Source: Mycolicibacterium austroafricanum (GTDB taxonomy: Bacteria > Actinomycetota > Actinomycetes > Mycobacteriales > Mycobacteriaceae). Taken from it: a stretch of DNA of 64,000 nucleotides. Each line of letters begins with the position of its first letter. Within the stretch, counting starts at the first letter, position 1. The position numbers were made by a program, and so were the translations under genes. The stretch spans positions 711,180 through 775,179 of the forward strand of contig NZ_HG964451.1 of the NCBI RefSeq assembly GCF_000612725.1, read 5' to 3'. Shown here piece after piece: positions 6,996-15,512 of this stretch. Below the pieces are notes generated by a model. The model had not been told where the DNA came from, did no database searches, and was given only the letters and a program-made list of their open reading frames with translations.

Positions 6996-9340
6996 CGGGC
7001 CTCGTCCTCACCGGGGAGTTCCGCGACGCGCTGGCGCTGCTGGCCGGCGGCGAGCACCTGTTCCTCACCGGCAAGGCGGGCACCGGTAAGTCGACGCTGA
7101 TCCGGCGGTTCCTGGCCGAGACCGACCGCAACGTGGTCGTGGTGGCGCCGACGGGCATCGCGGCGCTCAACGTGGACGGCTACACGATCCACCGGCTGTT
7201 CGGGTTCCGGTCGACGACGACGCTGGAGGAGATCAGAGGTACTGGGGCTGCCGGGTCCTACCAGCCTGGCCGGTTCACCAAGACGCTGGCGTCGCTGCAG
7301 ACGCTGATCGTCGACGAGGCGTCGATGGTGCGCGCCGACGTGTTCGACATGGTCGCCGCCGCGCTGGAGCGGTTCGGGCCCGCGCCGGGCACACCGTTCG
7401 GCGGGGTGCAGATCGTGCTCGTCGGCGACCTGTACCAGCTGCCGCCGGTGGTCCGGGAGGACGAAGCCCCCTACTTCCAGACCACGTACGAGACGCCGTA
7501 CTTCTTCTCGGCCCGCTCGTTCCACCGCGCCGACTTCCCGACGGTGACGTTGACGACGGTGTTCCGCCAGCTCGGCGACGACCGGATGACGGCCATTCTC
7601 AACGAGATTCGCGAAGGCGTGCTGCTCGGGCATGCCCAGGAGCAGCTCAACGCGCGCGCCGACAAGGACTTCGTGCCGCCCGACGACGAGTTCTGGCTGA
7701 CGCTGGCGCCGACCAACCGCCTCGTGACCGCCCGCAACCGTCAGCAGTTGGAGCGACTGCCCGGCGACGAGATGACCCACCACGCCACGACATCCGGTGA
7801 CCTGGACCTGTTCGACCCGCCCGTCGAGGAGACGCTGCGGTTCAAGGTCGGCGCGCAGGTGATGATGCTCAACAACGACCAGGGCAACCGCTGGGTCAAC
7901 GGCACCGTCGGCCGCGTGGTCGGTGTGGGCTACGACCGCTACGGCGCGGTGGTCGAGGTCGAGTTCCCCGACGGCACCACCGCCGAGGTCACGCCGTTCA
8001 CGTGGGAGGTGACGCGGCCGGTGATGTCGGGCTCGTCGCTGGGCCGCGAAGTGGTCGGCGCGTACACCCAGCTGCCGTTCAAGTTGGCGTGGGCGATCAC
8101 CATCCACAAGAGCCAGGGGCAGACGCTGGAGCGGGTGGTCGTCGACCTGACCGGCGGCATGTTCTCGACGGGCCAGCTGTATGTGGCGCTGAGCCGGTGC
8201 ACGTCACTGGCCGGCCTGGTGCTGAAACGGCCTGTGCTGCCAAAGGATCTGAAGACCGACCGCCGCGTCGCCCGGTTCCTGCGCACCTCGCCGGGCGAGG
8301 GCGGGGCGCGGCGATACTGCGCGATCGGGCTGCTCACCGTCGGCGACGAGGGCCGGATGTCGCGGCCACGGCCGGTGGAGCTGGCCGTGGCGTTCGAGGA
8401 CGGCACCGCGGTCACGACGCTGGTCAACCCGCAGCGTGACCTCGCCGACGCGCGCACGCGGTTCGGCATCACGGTGTCCGACGTGCTGCTGGCGCCCACA
8501 CTGCGGGAGGCGTGGGCGGTGATCGCGCCGATGTTGGCCGGGTGCACCCCGGTGGGCGCCGGGGTCGACGAGCAGCTCGGGCTGCTCGACTTCGAGCTCA
8601 AACGGTTGGGCTTTGTGACGGCCATGCCGTTGGGGGTGGAGCTGCGCGGCACGAGGGTGTCGGGGCGCACCGCGCTGGAGCGGGCCCGCTCGGCGCTGGA
8701 CGCGTTTCGCGCCACCGACGCCCCGGCAGGATCCTCGGCGTTCGACGAACCCGAATCCGCGGAGACGGCAGGGTTCCTGGTCAGCCGTGACCCGTCGGCG
8801 GCGACGCCGGTGGCCGATCACCTGCCCGGGCTGTCGGCGATGCTGCGGATCAGCCGCGACGTCGGCGCGGTGCTGCTGGGTGGTGACGCACCGGCCGCCG
8901 GTGACGGCACCGGGTGGGAGGCGGCCGCGCGGCAGTCGGTGGCCGACCAGCTGCGGTCGGCGGTGGCGCGGGTGCCGCTCACCGACGAGGTGATGTCCCG
9001 GCTGGCGCGCGCCGAGGAGCTGCTGGGCGTCGAGATCCTCTCGGGTGCAGAGGTGTTGGTGCGCCACGACATCGGCGCCACGCTGGCTCCCGGCGTCCGC
9101 ATCTGCTTCACCGGAACCGCACAGGATCCGTCGGGCCGCATCGTCGAGCGCGACGAGATCGAACGGCTGGCGACCGCGGCGGGCCTGACGCCGGTGAAGA
9201 CGGTGAGCAAGACCCGCTGCGACGTGCTGGTGACTGCCGAGGCGGGCACCCAGTCGGGCAAGGCGCGCAAGGCCATGGAGTACGGCAAGCCGGTGTTCAC
9301 CGCCGACGAGTTCTTCGCCTGGCTGGGTCCCGCCGGCTGA
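6992..9340 (+). CDS. Pif1/RecD-like helicase fused to a degenerate DnaQ-like domain and a BRCT domain
   Basis: The 782-residue protein starts with a superfamily 1 helicase: Walker A GKAGTGKS at residues 27-34, Walker B LIVDEASMV near 107, GDLYQLPPV, and the C-terminal motif AITIHKSQGQTLE plus YVALSRC near residues 370-405. Residues about 440-560 resemble a DnaQ-fold exonuclease in layout (CAIGLLTVG, VELAVAFEDG, LLDFELKRLG), but the catalytic DxE is absent, so this domain is probably inactive. The C-terminus from residue 700 is a clear BRCT domain (GVRICFTGT through VFTADEFFAWL). It likely acts in DNA replication or repair, unwinding structured DNA with BRCT-mediated docking. ATG 6992 overlaps the upstream stop. 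Confidence 0.85.
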   Translation: MTGLVLTGEFRDALALLAGGEHLFLTGKAGTGKSTLIRRFLAETDRNVVVVAPTGIAALNVDGYTIHRLFGFRSTTTLEEIRGTGAAGSYQPGRFTKTLASLQTLIVDEASMVRADVFDMVAAALERFGPAPGTPFGGVQIVLVGDLYQLPPVVREDEAPYFQTTYETPYFFSARSFHRADFPTVTLTTVFRQLGDDRMTAILNEIREGVLLGHAQEQLNARADKDFVPPDDEFWLTLAPTNRLVTARNRQQLERLPGDEMTHHATTSGDLDLFDPPVEETLRFKVGAQVMMLNNDQGNRWVNGTVGRVVGVGYDRYGAVVEVEFPDGTTAEVTPFTWEVTRPVMSGSSLGREVVGAYTQLPFKLAWAITIHKSQGQTLERVVVDLTGGMFSTGQLYVALSRCTSLAGLVLKRPVLPKDLKTDRRVARFLRTSPGEGGARRYCAIGLLTVGDEGRMSRPRPVELAVAFEDGTAVTTLVNPQRDLADARTRFGITVSDVLLAPTLREAWAVIAPMLAGCTPVGAGVDEQLGLLDFELKRLGFVTAMPLGVELRGTRVSGRTALERARSALDAFRATDAPAGSSAFDEPESAETAGFLVSRDPSAATPVADHLPGLSAMLRISRDVGAVLLGGDAPAAGDGTGWEAAARQSVADQLRSAVARVPLTDEVMSRLARAEELLGVEILSGAEVLVRHDIGATLAPGVRICFTGTAQDPSGRIVERDEIERLATAAGLTPVKTVSKTRCDVLVTAEAGTQSGKARKAMEYGKPVFTADEFFAWLGPAG

Positions 9341-9411
9341 GTGCCGCGGAATAGCGTTCCTGGCTGCGCTCAACCTCCCGACCACAGCCCTGGCTTCTCA
9401 CTCGGCGCACA

Positions 9412-10443
9412 ATGGAACGCGTGCCGTCCGCCGCCTTCGCCTCCGACAACGCCGCCCCCGCGCACCCCAGGGTCCTCGAAGCGCTCCACCACGTGAACCA
9501 GGGGCCGGCACCGTCCTACGGCGACGACCCCGTCACCGCTGAGGCCGCGGAAGCGCTGCGGACCGCGTTCGAGTCCCCCGGCGCCGACGTGTTGTTCGCC
9601 TTCACCGGCACCGCCGCCAATATCATCGCGCTCGCGTCGGCGGTGCGGCCGTGGCACGAGATCTTCTGCAGCGACGTCGCCCACGTGCTGGTCGACGAGG
9701 CGGGCGGGCCGGTGCGGTTGTCCGGTGCGCAGTTGACCCGGCTGGCCAGCGACGACGGTCTGATCTCACCGGACGAGCTGGAACGAAGGGTGCGCGGCCG
9801 CAGCGCGGTGCACCACTCCCAGCCGCGCATCGTCTCGATCACCCAGTCCACCGAGAACGGCCGGGTGTGGAGCGCCACGGCCGTCGCGCAGTTCGTCGAC
9901 CGTGCCCACGCGCTCGGCCTGCTGGTGCACGTCGACGGCGCCCGGATCGCCAACGCCGTTGCCGCCCTGAGCATCTCACCGCTGGAGGCGATCGGCGACG
10001 CCGACATCGTCAGCGTCGGCGGAACCAAGAACGGCTTGATGTTCGGTGACGCGATCCTGGTCCGCCGCCCTGCGCACTTCGACGGAATTCACTTCGTGCA
10101 GAAGCAGATCGGGCATCTGGCGAGCAAGCACCGGTTCGTCGCGGCGCAGTTCGCGGGGCTCTTCGAGGGCGGGCTGTGGCTGCGCAACGCCGCGCACGCC
10201 AACGCGATGGCGCGCAGGCTCAGTACGGGACTGGAGGCGCTGGGCCTGCAGCTGGCGTCCCCGACCGAATCCAACGAGGTGTTCGTCAAGCTCGACGGCG
10301 AGGCGCACCGGCGGCTGGCCGAGCGCTATCTCGTGCACCAGCCCGATCCGGGCCAGCCGGTGGTGCGGTTCGTGTGCTCGTGGTCGACGACGGAGACCGA
10401 GGTCGACGACGCGCTCGCCGCGCTGCGCAGCGCCGGAAATTGA
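9412..10443 (+). CDS. Low-specificity L-threonine aldolase-like PLP enzyme (beta-eliminating lyase family)
   Basis: The 343-residue fold type I PLP enzyme has an N-terminal FASDNAAPAHP segment, FTGTAANIIAL, HVDGARIANA with the PLP-ring Asp, and the Schiff-base Lys in SVGGTKNGLMFGDA. This matches threonine aldolases, which cleave threonine or allo-threonine to glycine and acetaldehyde in the cytoplasm. ATG 9412 and GTG 9421 are both possible starts. It stands alone: the gene before ends 71 bases upstream, and a repeat-rich region follows. Confidence 0.88.
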   Translation: MERVPSAAFASDNAAPAHPRVLEALHHVNQGPAPSYGDDPVTAEAAEALRTAFESPGADVLFAFTGTAANIIALASAVRPWHEIFCSDVAHVLVDEAGGPVRLSGAQLTRLASDDGLISPDELERRVRGRSAVHHSQPRIVSITQSTENGRVWSATAVAQFVDRAHALGLLVHVDGARIANAVAALSISPLEAIGDADIVSVGGTKNGLMFGDAILVRRPAHFDGIHFVQKQIGHLASKHRFVAAQFAGLFEGGLWLRNAAHANAMARRLSTGLEALGLQLASPTESNEVFVKLDGEAHRRLAERYLVHQPDPGQPVVRFVCSWSTTETEVDDALAALRSAGN

Positions 10444-10484
10444 GTAGCGCCACCGCGAACGTGCATACTCTGTAGCTGCGCGCC

Positions 10485-10624
10485 CACCTCGGCGACAGCG
10501 AATGCACATTCGCGACCCGCCCGGCACCTCGGCGACAGCGAATGCACATTCGCGACCCGCCCGGCACATTCGCGATCCGTCCGGCACTTTCGCGATCCGC
10601 CCGGCACTTTGGCGATCTGCCCGG
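10485..10624. repeat. Tandem repeat, seven 20 bp units, in a 343 bp intergenic region
   Basis: Seven contiguous 20 bp units fill 10485-10624. Units 1 and 3 are identical (CACCTCGGCGACAGCGAATG) and units 2 and 4 are identical (CACATTCGCGACCCGCCCGG), so 10485-10524 and 10525-10564 form a perfect 40 bp duplication. Units 5-7 are variants of unit 2 that differ at a few positions. Each 40 bp block contains the hairpin GCGAATG-CA-CATTCGC. There are no spacers, so this is not CRISPR. The rest of the 10444-10786 gap holds nothing else recognisable except the amine oxidase leader. Confidence 0.92.
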
Positions 10625-10786
10625 CACGTGGTTGCCGAATCAAGCATGGCCGGCCCGCATATTGACTCCGTCTGCAATAAGGCGGACGCTGTTAGCTGAC
10701 ATCAGCCGTGTCCCCGGATCCGAGGGCCCGCAACACGATTGCGCCCGGCCGAGCCGGCCTCGCGCCCGAACCTCGCAGGGGCAACC

Positions 10787-12151
10787 ATGGTCGACTTGGA
10801 CTACTGCGTGGTAGGTGCGGGTTTCGCGGGATTGACTGCCGCACTGAGGCTCAAGCAGGCTGGGCACTCGGTGACCTTGCTGGAGGCGCGGGACCGCATC
10901 GGCGGCCGAACCTTCACCGTCAACCGGGACGACGGCACGTGGATCGATCGCGGCGGCGCCTGGATCGGACCCGGCCAGGACCGGATCTACGCGCTGATGG
11001 AGGAGTTCGGGATTCCCAGCTACAAGCAGTACGTCGACGGTGACGCGATGATGTTCATCGACGGCAAGACCTACCGCTATCACGGCACGATTCCAATGTC
11101 GATGAGTCCGTTCGCCGTCGCCAACCTCGGCGTGGTGTTCCTGGAACTCACCCGGATGTGCAAGTCCATTCCTCCCGAGGCGCCGTGGACCGCACCGAAG
11201 GCACACAAGTGGGATCAGGTGACGTGGGCAAAGTGGTTGGACGGCAACACATTGTCCACACCGGCCCGTCAGCTGCTGGAGTCGGCGGTGTCGGGTCTCT
11301 ACACGTCGGCGGCTTCGGAACTGTCGCTGTTGTTCTGCCTGTATCAGATGGCCGCGGCCGGCGGGCCGAGCTTCGTCCTGGGCGTCAAGGATGCCGCCGA
11401 GGACGCCCGGCCGGTCGGCGGGATGGGGGCGATCCACCGGGCCGTGGCGGCCGAACTCGGAGACGTCGTCCAGCTTTCGCAACCGGTGCGCAGCATCGCC
11501 CAGGACGCGGAGGGCGTCACCGTGCGCTCCGAGGACAGGGTGGTGCGGGCCCGTCGCGCGATCGTCACGGTGCCGATCGCGATCGCGTCCCACATCCTCT
11601 ACGAACCCATGCTGCCGGTGGACCGGTCGTTCCTGCACCAGCGGATGCCCAGCGGGGCGGTGTTCAAGATCGCGATGGTCTTCGACGAGCCGTTCTGGCG
11701 GGCCGACGGCCTGTCGGGTCAGTCGTTCGCGCCGGGTTCGGCGGCCAACCTGACGATCGACTCCTGCACCGACACCGGCAGCCCCGGGATTCTGACCGCC
11801 ATCACCGAAGGCCTGGAAGCGCGGGAGCTGTGCAAGTTGTCCGACGCCGACCGTCGCAAGGCGGTGCTCGCCGCTGTCGCGGAGCGGTTCGGTGACAAGG
11901 CGCTGTCACCCTTGGACTACATCGAGCACAACTGGACGGTGGAGCGCTATTCCGGCGGCGGCATGATCGCCCACACCCCGCCCGGCGTGCTCACCGAGTA
12001 CGGACCGGCGTTGCGCCGGCCGTGCGGCCGGATTCATTGGGCCGGAACCGAATCGTCGGCACTGATGTACGGATTCATCGACGGCGCGGTGCGCTCCGGG
12101 GAGCGCGCGGCCGCCGAGGTCGTCGAGCACGAAGCGATGGCGACATCGTGA
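10787..12151 (+). CDS. Flavin-dependent monoamine oxidase family protein
   Basis: The 454-residue protein opens with the FAD-binding VVGAGFAGLTAALRL motif and LLEARDRIGGRTFT, then GGAWIGPGQDRIY, as in monoamine/polyamine oxidases. A C-terminal WAGTESSALMYGFIDGAVRSGERAA closes the FAD site. Such enzymes oxidise amines to aldehydes or imines with release of hydrogen peroxide. ATG 10787 is chosen because the FAD motif follows within 10 residues and a GCAGGGG-type site precedes it; upstream in-frame codons run into the intergenic region. No signal peptide is seen. Confidence 0.9.
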   Translation: MVDLDYCVVGAGFAGLTAALRLKQAGHSVTLLEARDRIGGRTFTVNRDDGTWIDRGGAWIGPGQDRIYALMEEFGIPSYKQYVDGDAMMFIDGKTYRYHGTIPMSMSPFAVANLGVVFLELTRMCKSIPPEAPWTAPKAHKWDQVTWAKWLDGNTLSTPARQLLESAVSGLYTSAASELSLLFCLYQMAAAGGPSFVLGVKDAAEDARPVGGMGAIHRAVAAELGDVVQLSQPVRSIAQDAEGVTVRSEDRVVRARRAIVTVPIAIASHILYEPMLPVDRSFLHQRMPSGAVFKIAMVFDEPFWRADGLSGQSFAPGSAANLTIDSCTDTGSPGILTAITEGLEARELCKLSDADRRKAVLAAVAERFGDKALSPLDYIEHNWTVERYSGGGMIAHTPPGVLTEYGPALRRPCGRIHWAGTESSALMYGFIDGAVRSGERAAAEVVEHEAMATS

Positions 12152-12195
12152 CCCCGGTCGGGTTACCCCGTTCCGACTCGGGGTACGCCCCCGTC

Positions 12196-12378
12196 ATGAA
12201 CAGCACCCTGCCCCGAGATAACGCGCCCACCGAACCTCCCGAGCGCCTCACCCCGGCCGAAGAGCCCGAACGCCTCACCCCCACCGAGGTTCCCGAACGC
12301 CTCGTCCCCGACGATCTACCCGAGGCGCCGCCCGGGCCGTCCACCACGCCGGAACCCGGCCCCGCACAACGGACTTAG
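12196..12378 (+). CDS. Small Pro/Glu-rich protein with PERL(T/V)P repeats
   Basis: A 60-residue acidic, proline-rich peptide contains three repeats of the pattern PERLTP/PERLVP separated by 8-9 residues (residues about 14-40). It has no predicted fold and is probably disordered. Its TAG overlaps the stop of the convergent DUF6766 fragment (12375-12378). Codon use is GC-rich and regular, and repeats in frame support translation, but no function can be assigned. Confidence 0.5.
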   Translation: MNSTLPRDNAPTEPPERLTPAEEPERLTPTEVPERLVPDDLPEAPPGPSTTPEPGPAQRT

Positions 12379-12737
12379 CTGCTGGTCTCGCGGTGCGGTT
12401 CGGCCACGGGTTTCGACTCCGCGGAGCCCCGCTGCCGCAGGAAGATCGACAGACCCACGATCGCCGCCACCGCGACGAACTCGCTCTGCCAGTTCTGCAT
12501 CGACTCGAACCAGAACTGTGAGGTCGTGAGGTACTGGAGCACGGACACTGCGGGTTGCCCGTGCTGCAGACGCTCCTCGTTGAATGCCGCCGCGCCACCG
12601 AGCGCGTGCAGTCCCCACGATGCGAAGAACAACACGAACAACGCGATGGCCAGCGAATGCTCGTAGAAGCGGAGGGCGACGCCGCCCCGGCGCACCGGCC
12701 ACGGCATCGAGGCATCGAGCTTCTCGAGGCGGGGGTC
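12375..12737 (-). pseudogene. DUF6766 membrane protein gene, 3' half (split by IS1380 element)
   Basis: This is the second half of a DUF6766-type membrane protein: after DPRLEKLDAS it reads PWPVRRGGVALRFYEHSLA, a hydrophobic helix, FNEERLQHGQP, FESMQNWQSEF and a helix ending in QRGSAESKP. Those elements mirror the first half at 14435-14749 (YNEEQLDHG, FENWESEF, QRGSAESKP), so the intact protein is an internal duplication of about 225 residues. Joining 14435 to 12737 after removing the insertion and one CTTG duplication restores one frame without any change. An ATG inside the IS end (12755) could still start a 126-residue product from this half. Confidence 0.85.
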
Positions 12738-12741
12738 CTTG

Positions 12742-14434
12742 CCTCGATTTTGCATCGAGTTGATGACGGGTCCGCTCGGTCACTGAATTGTGTTGCTGGG
12801 TGGTCGTTGTCGGGTGGCGGGCGTGGTGGGGTGTCCCGTGTCGCCGGGTGGGGCGGGCTTTCCCAGGGCCTGGTCTTTCGTGGTCGGTGGGTCGAGTGAT
12901 TTGCTGGTTATCCGAAAGCGGTGCGTAGGTGTTGCCAGGCGGTCGCGATCGCTGATGCCCATCGCCAGGTGGCGTCGATACGGAGGCGAACCTGGCGGGC
13001 GCTGCGAGTGATACGGGCAGCGACGTGCAGGATCCGGTAGCGGAAGGTGGCGATCTCGGCGCGGGCCAGTGCGGGGTGGTCACCGAAGCCGATCAGCCGG
13101 GCCCAGGTGACCAGATCGGCGGCGGCCAGCACGATTTCCAGCCAGGCGGCGTTGGCCCAAAACGACTGGCAGGGCAGGTTGCGTAGCCCGGTGGCTTTCA
13201 GTTCGCGGATGCGGTCTTCGACGCGGGCGTGCTGGCGGTGCCGCAGCTCCAATCCGGCGACCTGACCGGCAATGACGCCGGGTTCGGTGTCGGTGATGAA
13301 TGCGGTGACCCGCATCCCGTCGGCATCGGTGAACCGCAGCTGCGCACCCGGGTGGGGCCTCTCTTTGCGCAGGATCAGCCGGGTGCCAGCGGGCCAGTTG
13401 CTCAGGTTGACCAGGCCGGTGGCTTCGGCGACCCAGGCGCCGTCACGGATGCCGCCGTCGGTGTCGATCGCCGGATACCAGGCTTGGCCGAGGTTGAGGG
13501 TGTCGACCGCGTCCTGGACCCGCGCATCGACGGGGTATCCGAAGGAAAATCCCACCCCGGCGGTGCGGCAGGCGTCGGCGAACTTGTGGGTGGCTCCAGC
13601 GGTATCGCAGCGCACCAGCACCCGGCAGGCATCCGAATCTGGTGGACTACCTGGGCGGGGCCGCCATCGCGGCGGCAGCGAGGCCAGCGCGTGGTGCAAG
13701 ACGATGATGTGGTCGCTGGCGGTGTTGGAGCCGGCGTTACCGGTGCGCAGCAGCCCGGCCAGCGCTTCCCCACCGGCGATCTCGGGACGATCCAGAAACG
13801 CCAGCAACGGATGGTGACCATAGGTTTTCTTCCAGGTCGGGGTGGCGCCGGTCTTGTTGTCGGAGTGATCGATGACCAGGGTGGCATCGAGGTCGATGTG
13901 CAGCCAGCCCTCACCAGTGGGGGCGGCTCCAGCCGCCCATGCTGCGGCCCGTGCGCCGGCTCGTGCAGCCCGCACCCCGGGCAGGTGGGCGGCGTCGATG
14001 CGCTCATCGATCAACCGCCACATCGTGGTTGTCGAGGCCTTCGCGCCGAACACATGTTCACGGTCCCCACACAACTGGCCGACCGCATCGATGCAATCGG
14101 CCCCGTCGGCGACCGCTGCGGCCAGATCGGCGAACACCTCACCGGGTGCGTACACCCACGGGCCCCGGTAGGTGTCAGCCAGCACGGCGGTGACCTGCGA
14201 CGATAACCCCGTCAGATCGGCAAGCTCACGAAGCAAGCCCATCCCGGCATGCGACACCACGCCCTGCCCATCGGCGGACACTTTCACCCGCGCTGCGGCC
14301 ACGATATTCTTCACCTGCGAGGTGCCTTCCCGTAGGAACGATTGAACCGTAGAGAAGTCCAATTATTCCTTGCAGGACAGGCACTTTCGCGTATCTACAC
14401 CCCGAAAATCACAACACTTCACGAAAAATCCGGG
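12742..14434 (-). mobile_element. IS1380-family insertion sequence with CTTG target duplication
   Basis: The element is 1693 bp. Flanking CTTG copies lie at 12738-12741 and 14435-14438. The ends begin CCTCGATTTTGCATCGAGT on the left and, read inward from the right, CCCGGATTTTTCGTGAAGT, matching at 13 of 19 positions; CC ends and 4-5 bp duplications suit the IS1380 family. Removing element plus one duplication restores an open DUF6766 frame, which confirms the boundaries. It encodes one intact transposase and looks recent. Confidence 0.9.
12908..14362 (-). CDS. IS1380-family transposase, DDE type, intact
   Basis: The 484-residue protein fits full-length IS1380 transposases. Candidate catalytic acids sit in HIDLDATLVIDHSDNKTGA (residues about 154-172), VLVRCDTAGATHKF (about 248-262) and ARVEDRIRELKATGLRNLPC (about 368-387). 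No frameshift or stop interrupts it. It catalyses transposition of the surrounding element through the terminal inverted repeats. It is transcribed in the same direction as the gene it interrupts. Confidence 0.93.
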   Translation of the reverse strand: MDFSTVQSFLREGTSQVKNIVAAARVKVSADGQGVVSHAGMGLLRELADLTGLSSQVTAVLADTYRGPWVYAPGEVFADLAAAVADGADCIDAVGQLCGDREHVFGAKASTTTMWRLIDERIDAAHLPGVRAARAGARAAAWAAGAAPTGEGWLHIDLDATLVIDHSDNKTGATPTWKKTYGHHPLLAFLDRPEIAGGEALAGLLRTGNAGSNTASDHIIVLHHALASLPPRWRPRPGSPPDSDACRVLVRCDTAGATHKFADACRTAGVGFSFGYPVDARVQDAVDTLNLGQAWYPAIDTDGGIRDGAWVAEATGLVNLSNWPAGTRLILRKERPHPGAQLRFTDADGMRVTAFITDTEPGVIAGQVAGLELRHRQHARVEDRIRELKATGLRNLPCQSFWANAAWLEIVLAAADLVTWARLIGFGDHPALARAEIATFRYRILHVAARITRSARQVRLRIDATWRWASAIATAWQHLRTAFG

Positions 14435-14749
14435 CTTGTCCTGCGGCGCTTCCCCGTCGATCGGCTTGGATTCGGCCGAGCCGCGCTGGTAGAGGAATGC
14501 CGTCAGCACGACGTACATGCCCATCTGCAGGAACTCGGACTCCCAGTTCTCGAAGGTCGCCTCGACGAAGTCGCCGCTGAGCAGGTAACCGAGGAGCGAC
14601 ACCGTCTCCTGCGATCCGTGGTCCAGCTGCTCCTCGTTGTAGGTCGCGGCACCGGAGACGATCATGCCGACGAAAAACACCACGAACAGGCCCAGGCACG
14701 CCAACAGCAGGCCGTTGTCGCGCACCCAGTTGCCGCTTCTTGTCTTCAC
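14435..14749 (-). pseudogene. DUF6766 membrane protein gene, 5' half (split by IS1380 element)
   Basis: The 105 native codons read from ATG 14749 through NWVRDNGLLL, a membrane helix at residues 12-33, YNEEQLDHG, FENWESEF and QRGSAESKPIDGEAPQDK. Translation then runs into the IS end for 23 foreign residues (PGFFVKCC...) and stops at 14363. The last native Lys codon AAG lies in the target duplication. The uninterrupted gene would continue with DPRLEKLDAS at 12737. Function is unknown; small actinobacterial membrane proteins of this type carry the duplicated NEE..HG and QRGSAESKP motifs. Confidence 0.85.
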
Positions 14750-14761
14750 TTCGCTGGATGT

Positions 14762-14871
14762 ACCCCCGTTCGGGGGTGGCTATGCACGCACAACCCCACG
14801 AACTCCGTACCGCGAGCGTGCGTGTCTGCGGCCGACACACCGTGAAAAAGCCCGCAAAGACGCACGCTCGC
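14762..14871. repeat. Two hairpins between DUF6766 and DUF1345 genes
   Basis: A small hairpin with arms ACCCCC and GGGGGT and a 4-base loop lies at 14762-14777. A larger 60 bp element at 14812-14871 has 12 bp perfect arms (GCGAGCGTGCGT at 14812-14823, complement at 14860-14871) and partial pairing further in. They sit upstream of one gene and downstream of the other on the same strand, so they may act as terminators or be mobile palindromic repeats. Confidence 0.7.
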
Positions 14872-14880
14872 CGGCCCGAT

Positions 14881-15507
14881 TCACAGCCCCGAGGCGATCA
14901 GATTGACCACCGACGCGACGATCACCGATCCGAACAGATACGACAGCAGGCCGTGACCCAGCGCCGCAGCGCGCATCTTCGACGACGTGAGGTTCGTGTC
15001 CGAGATCGCGAAGCTCATGCCGACGGCGTAGGCGACGTACGCGAAGTCGCTGTAGCGCGGCGGCACGTCGGTGTTGAAATCGATTCCGCCGACCGGCTTT
15101 TCCTTGAAGTAGATCTTCGCGTAGCTCAGCGCGTAGAGGGTGTGCACCGCGAACCACGAGATCACCACGCTGGCCACGGCGACGGCCGGAGCGACGACCT
15201 CGAAGTGGTCGGGGCGCGCCTTGGCCAGCAGCAGGCCGACGCCCACCAGGCTGGCCAGCGCGCCCCCGAGGATCAGCCCGTGCACGGTGCGGCGGCCCGG
15301 TTCCTCGTAGTCGGCGTGCGACGCGGTCTCCGCCGGGTCGTAGGGCCAGATCACCACCCAGGTCCACACCATGAACGTCACCGCCAGGACGTCCCACCCG
15401 ATCAACAGGGAGAACCAGTGAAACCCCATCGAGCTGGCGAAACCTGTTGCCAGCAGACCGATTACCGCGCCGCCCAGCACACGCACGGCGGGGCTGTGCA
15501 GCCGCAT
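14881..15507 (-). CDS. DUF1345 family membrane protein
   Basis: The 208-residue protein has about five hydrophobic segments: [71 protein letters not shown] and a C-terminal helix. The conserved stretch [25 protein letters not shown] is characteristic of DUF1345. The family is of unknown function in the cytoplasmic membrane. ATG 15507 is chosen; the upstream hydrolase gene ends 5 bases away, so the two probably form an operon. A longer antisense-derived frame runs upstream, but only this part has membrane-protein character. Confidence 0.82.
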   Translation of the reverse strand: MRLHSPAVRVLGGAVIGLLATGFASSMGFHWFSLLIGWDVLAVTFMVWTWVVIWPYDPAETASHADYEEPGRRTVHGLILGGALASLVGVGLLLAKARPDHFEVVAPAVAVASVVISWFAVHTLYALSYAKIYFKEKPVGGIDFNTDVPPRYSDFAYVAYAVGMSFAISDTNLTSSKMRAAALGHGLLSYLFGSVIVASVVNLIASGL

Positions 15508-15512
15508 GTGCA

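Noticed and set aside
2526..9340. BREX, DISARM or other named defence system
   Set aside because: No methyltransferase, nuclease or other hallmark partner accompanies the double ATPase.
10485..10624. CRISPR array
   Set aside because: The 20 bp units are directly adjacent without unique spacers and no cas genes are near.
12375..14749. Two separate DUF6766 genes flanking an IS
   Set aside because: The frame, target duplication and complementary halves fit one split gene better.
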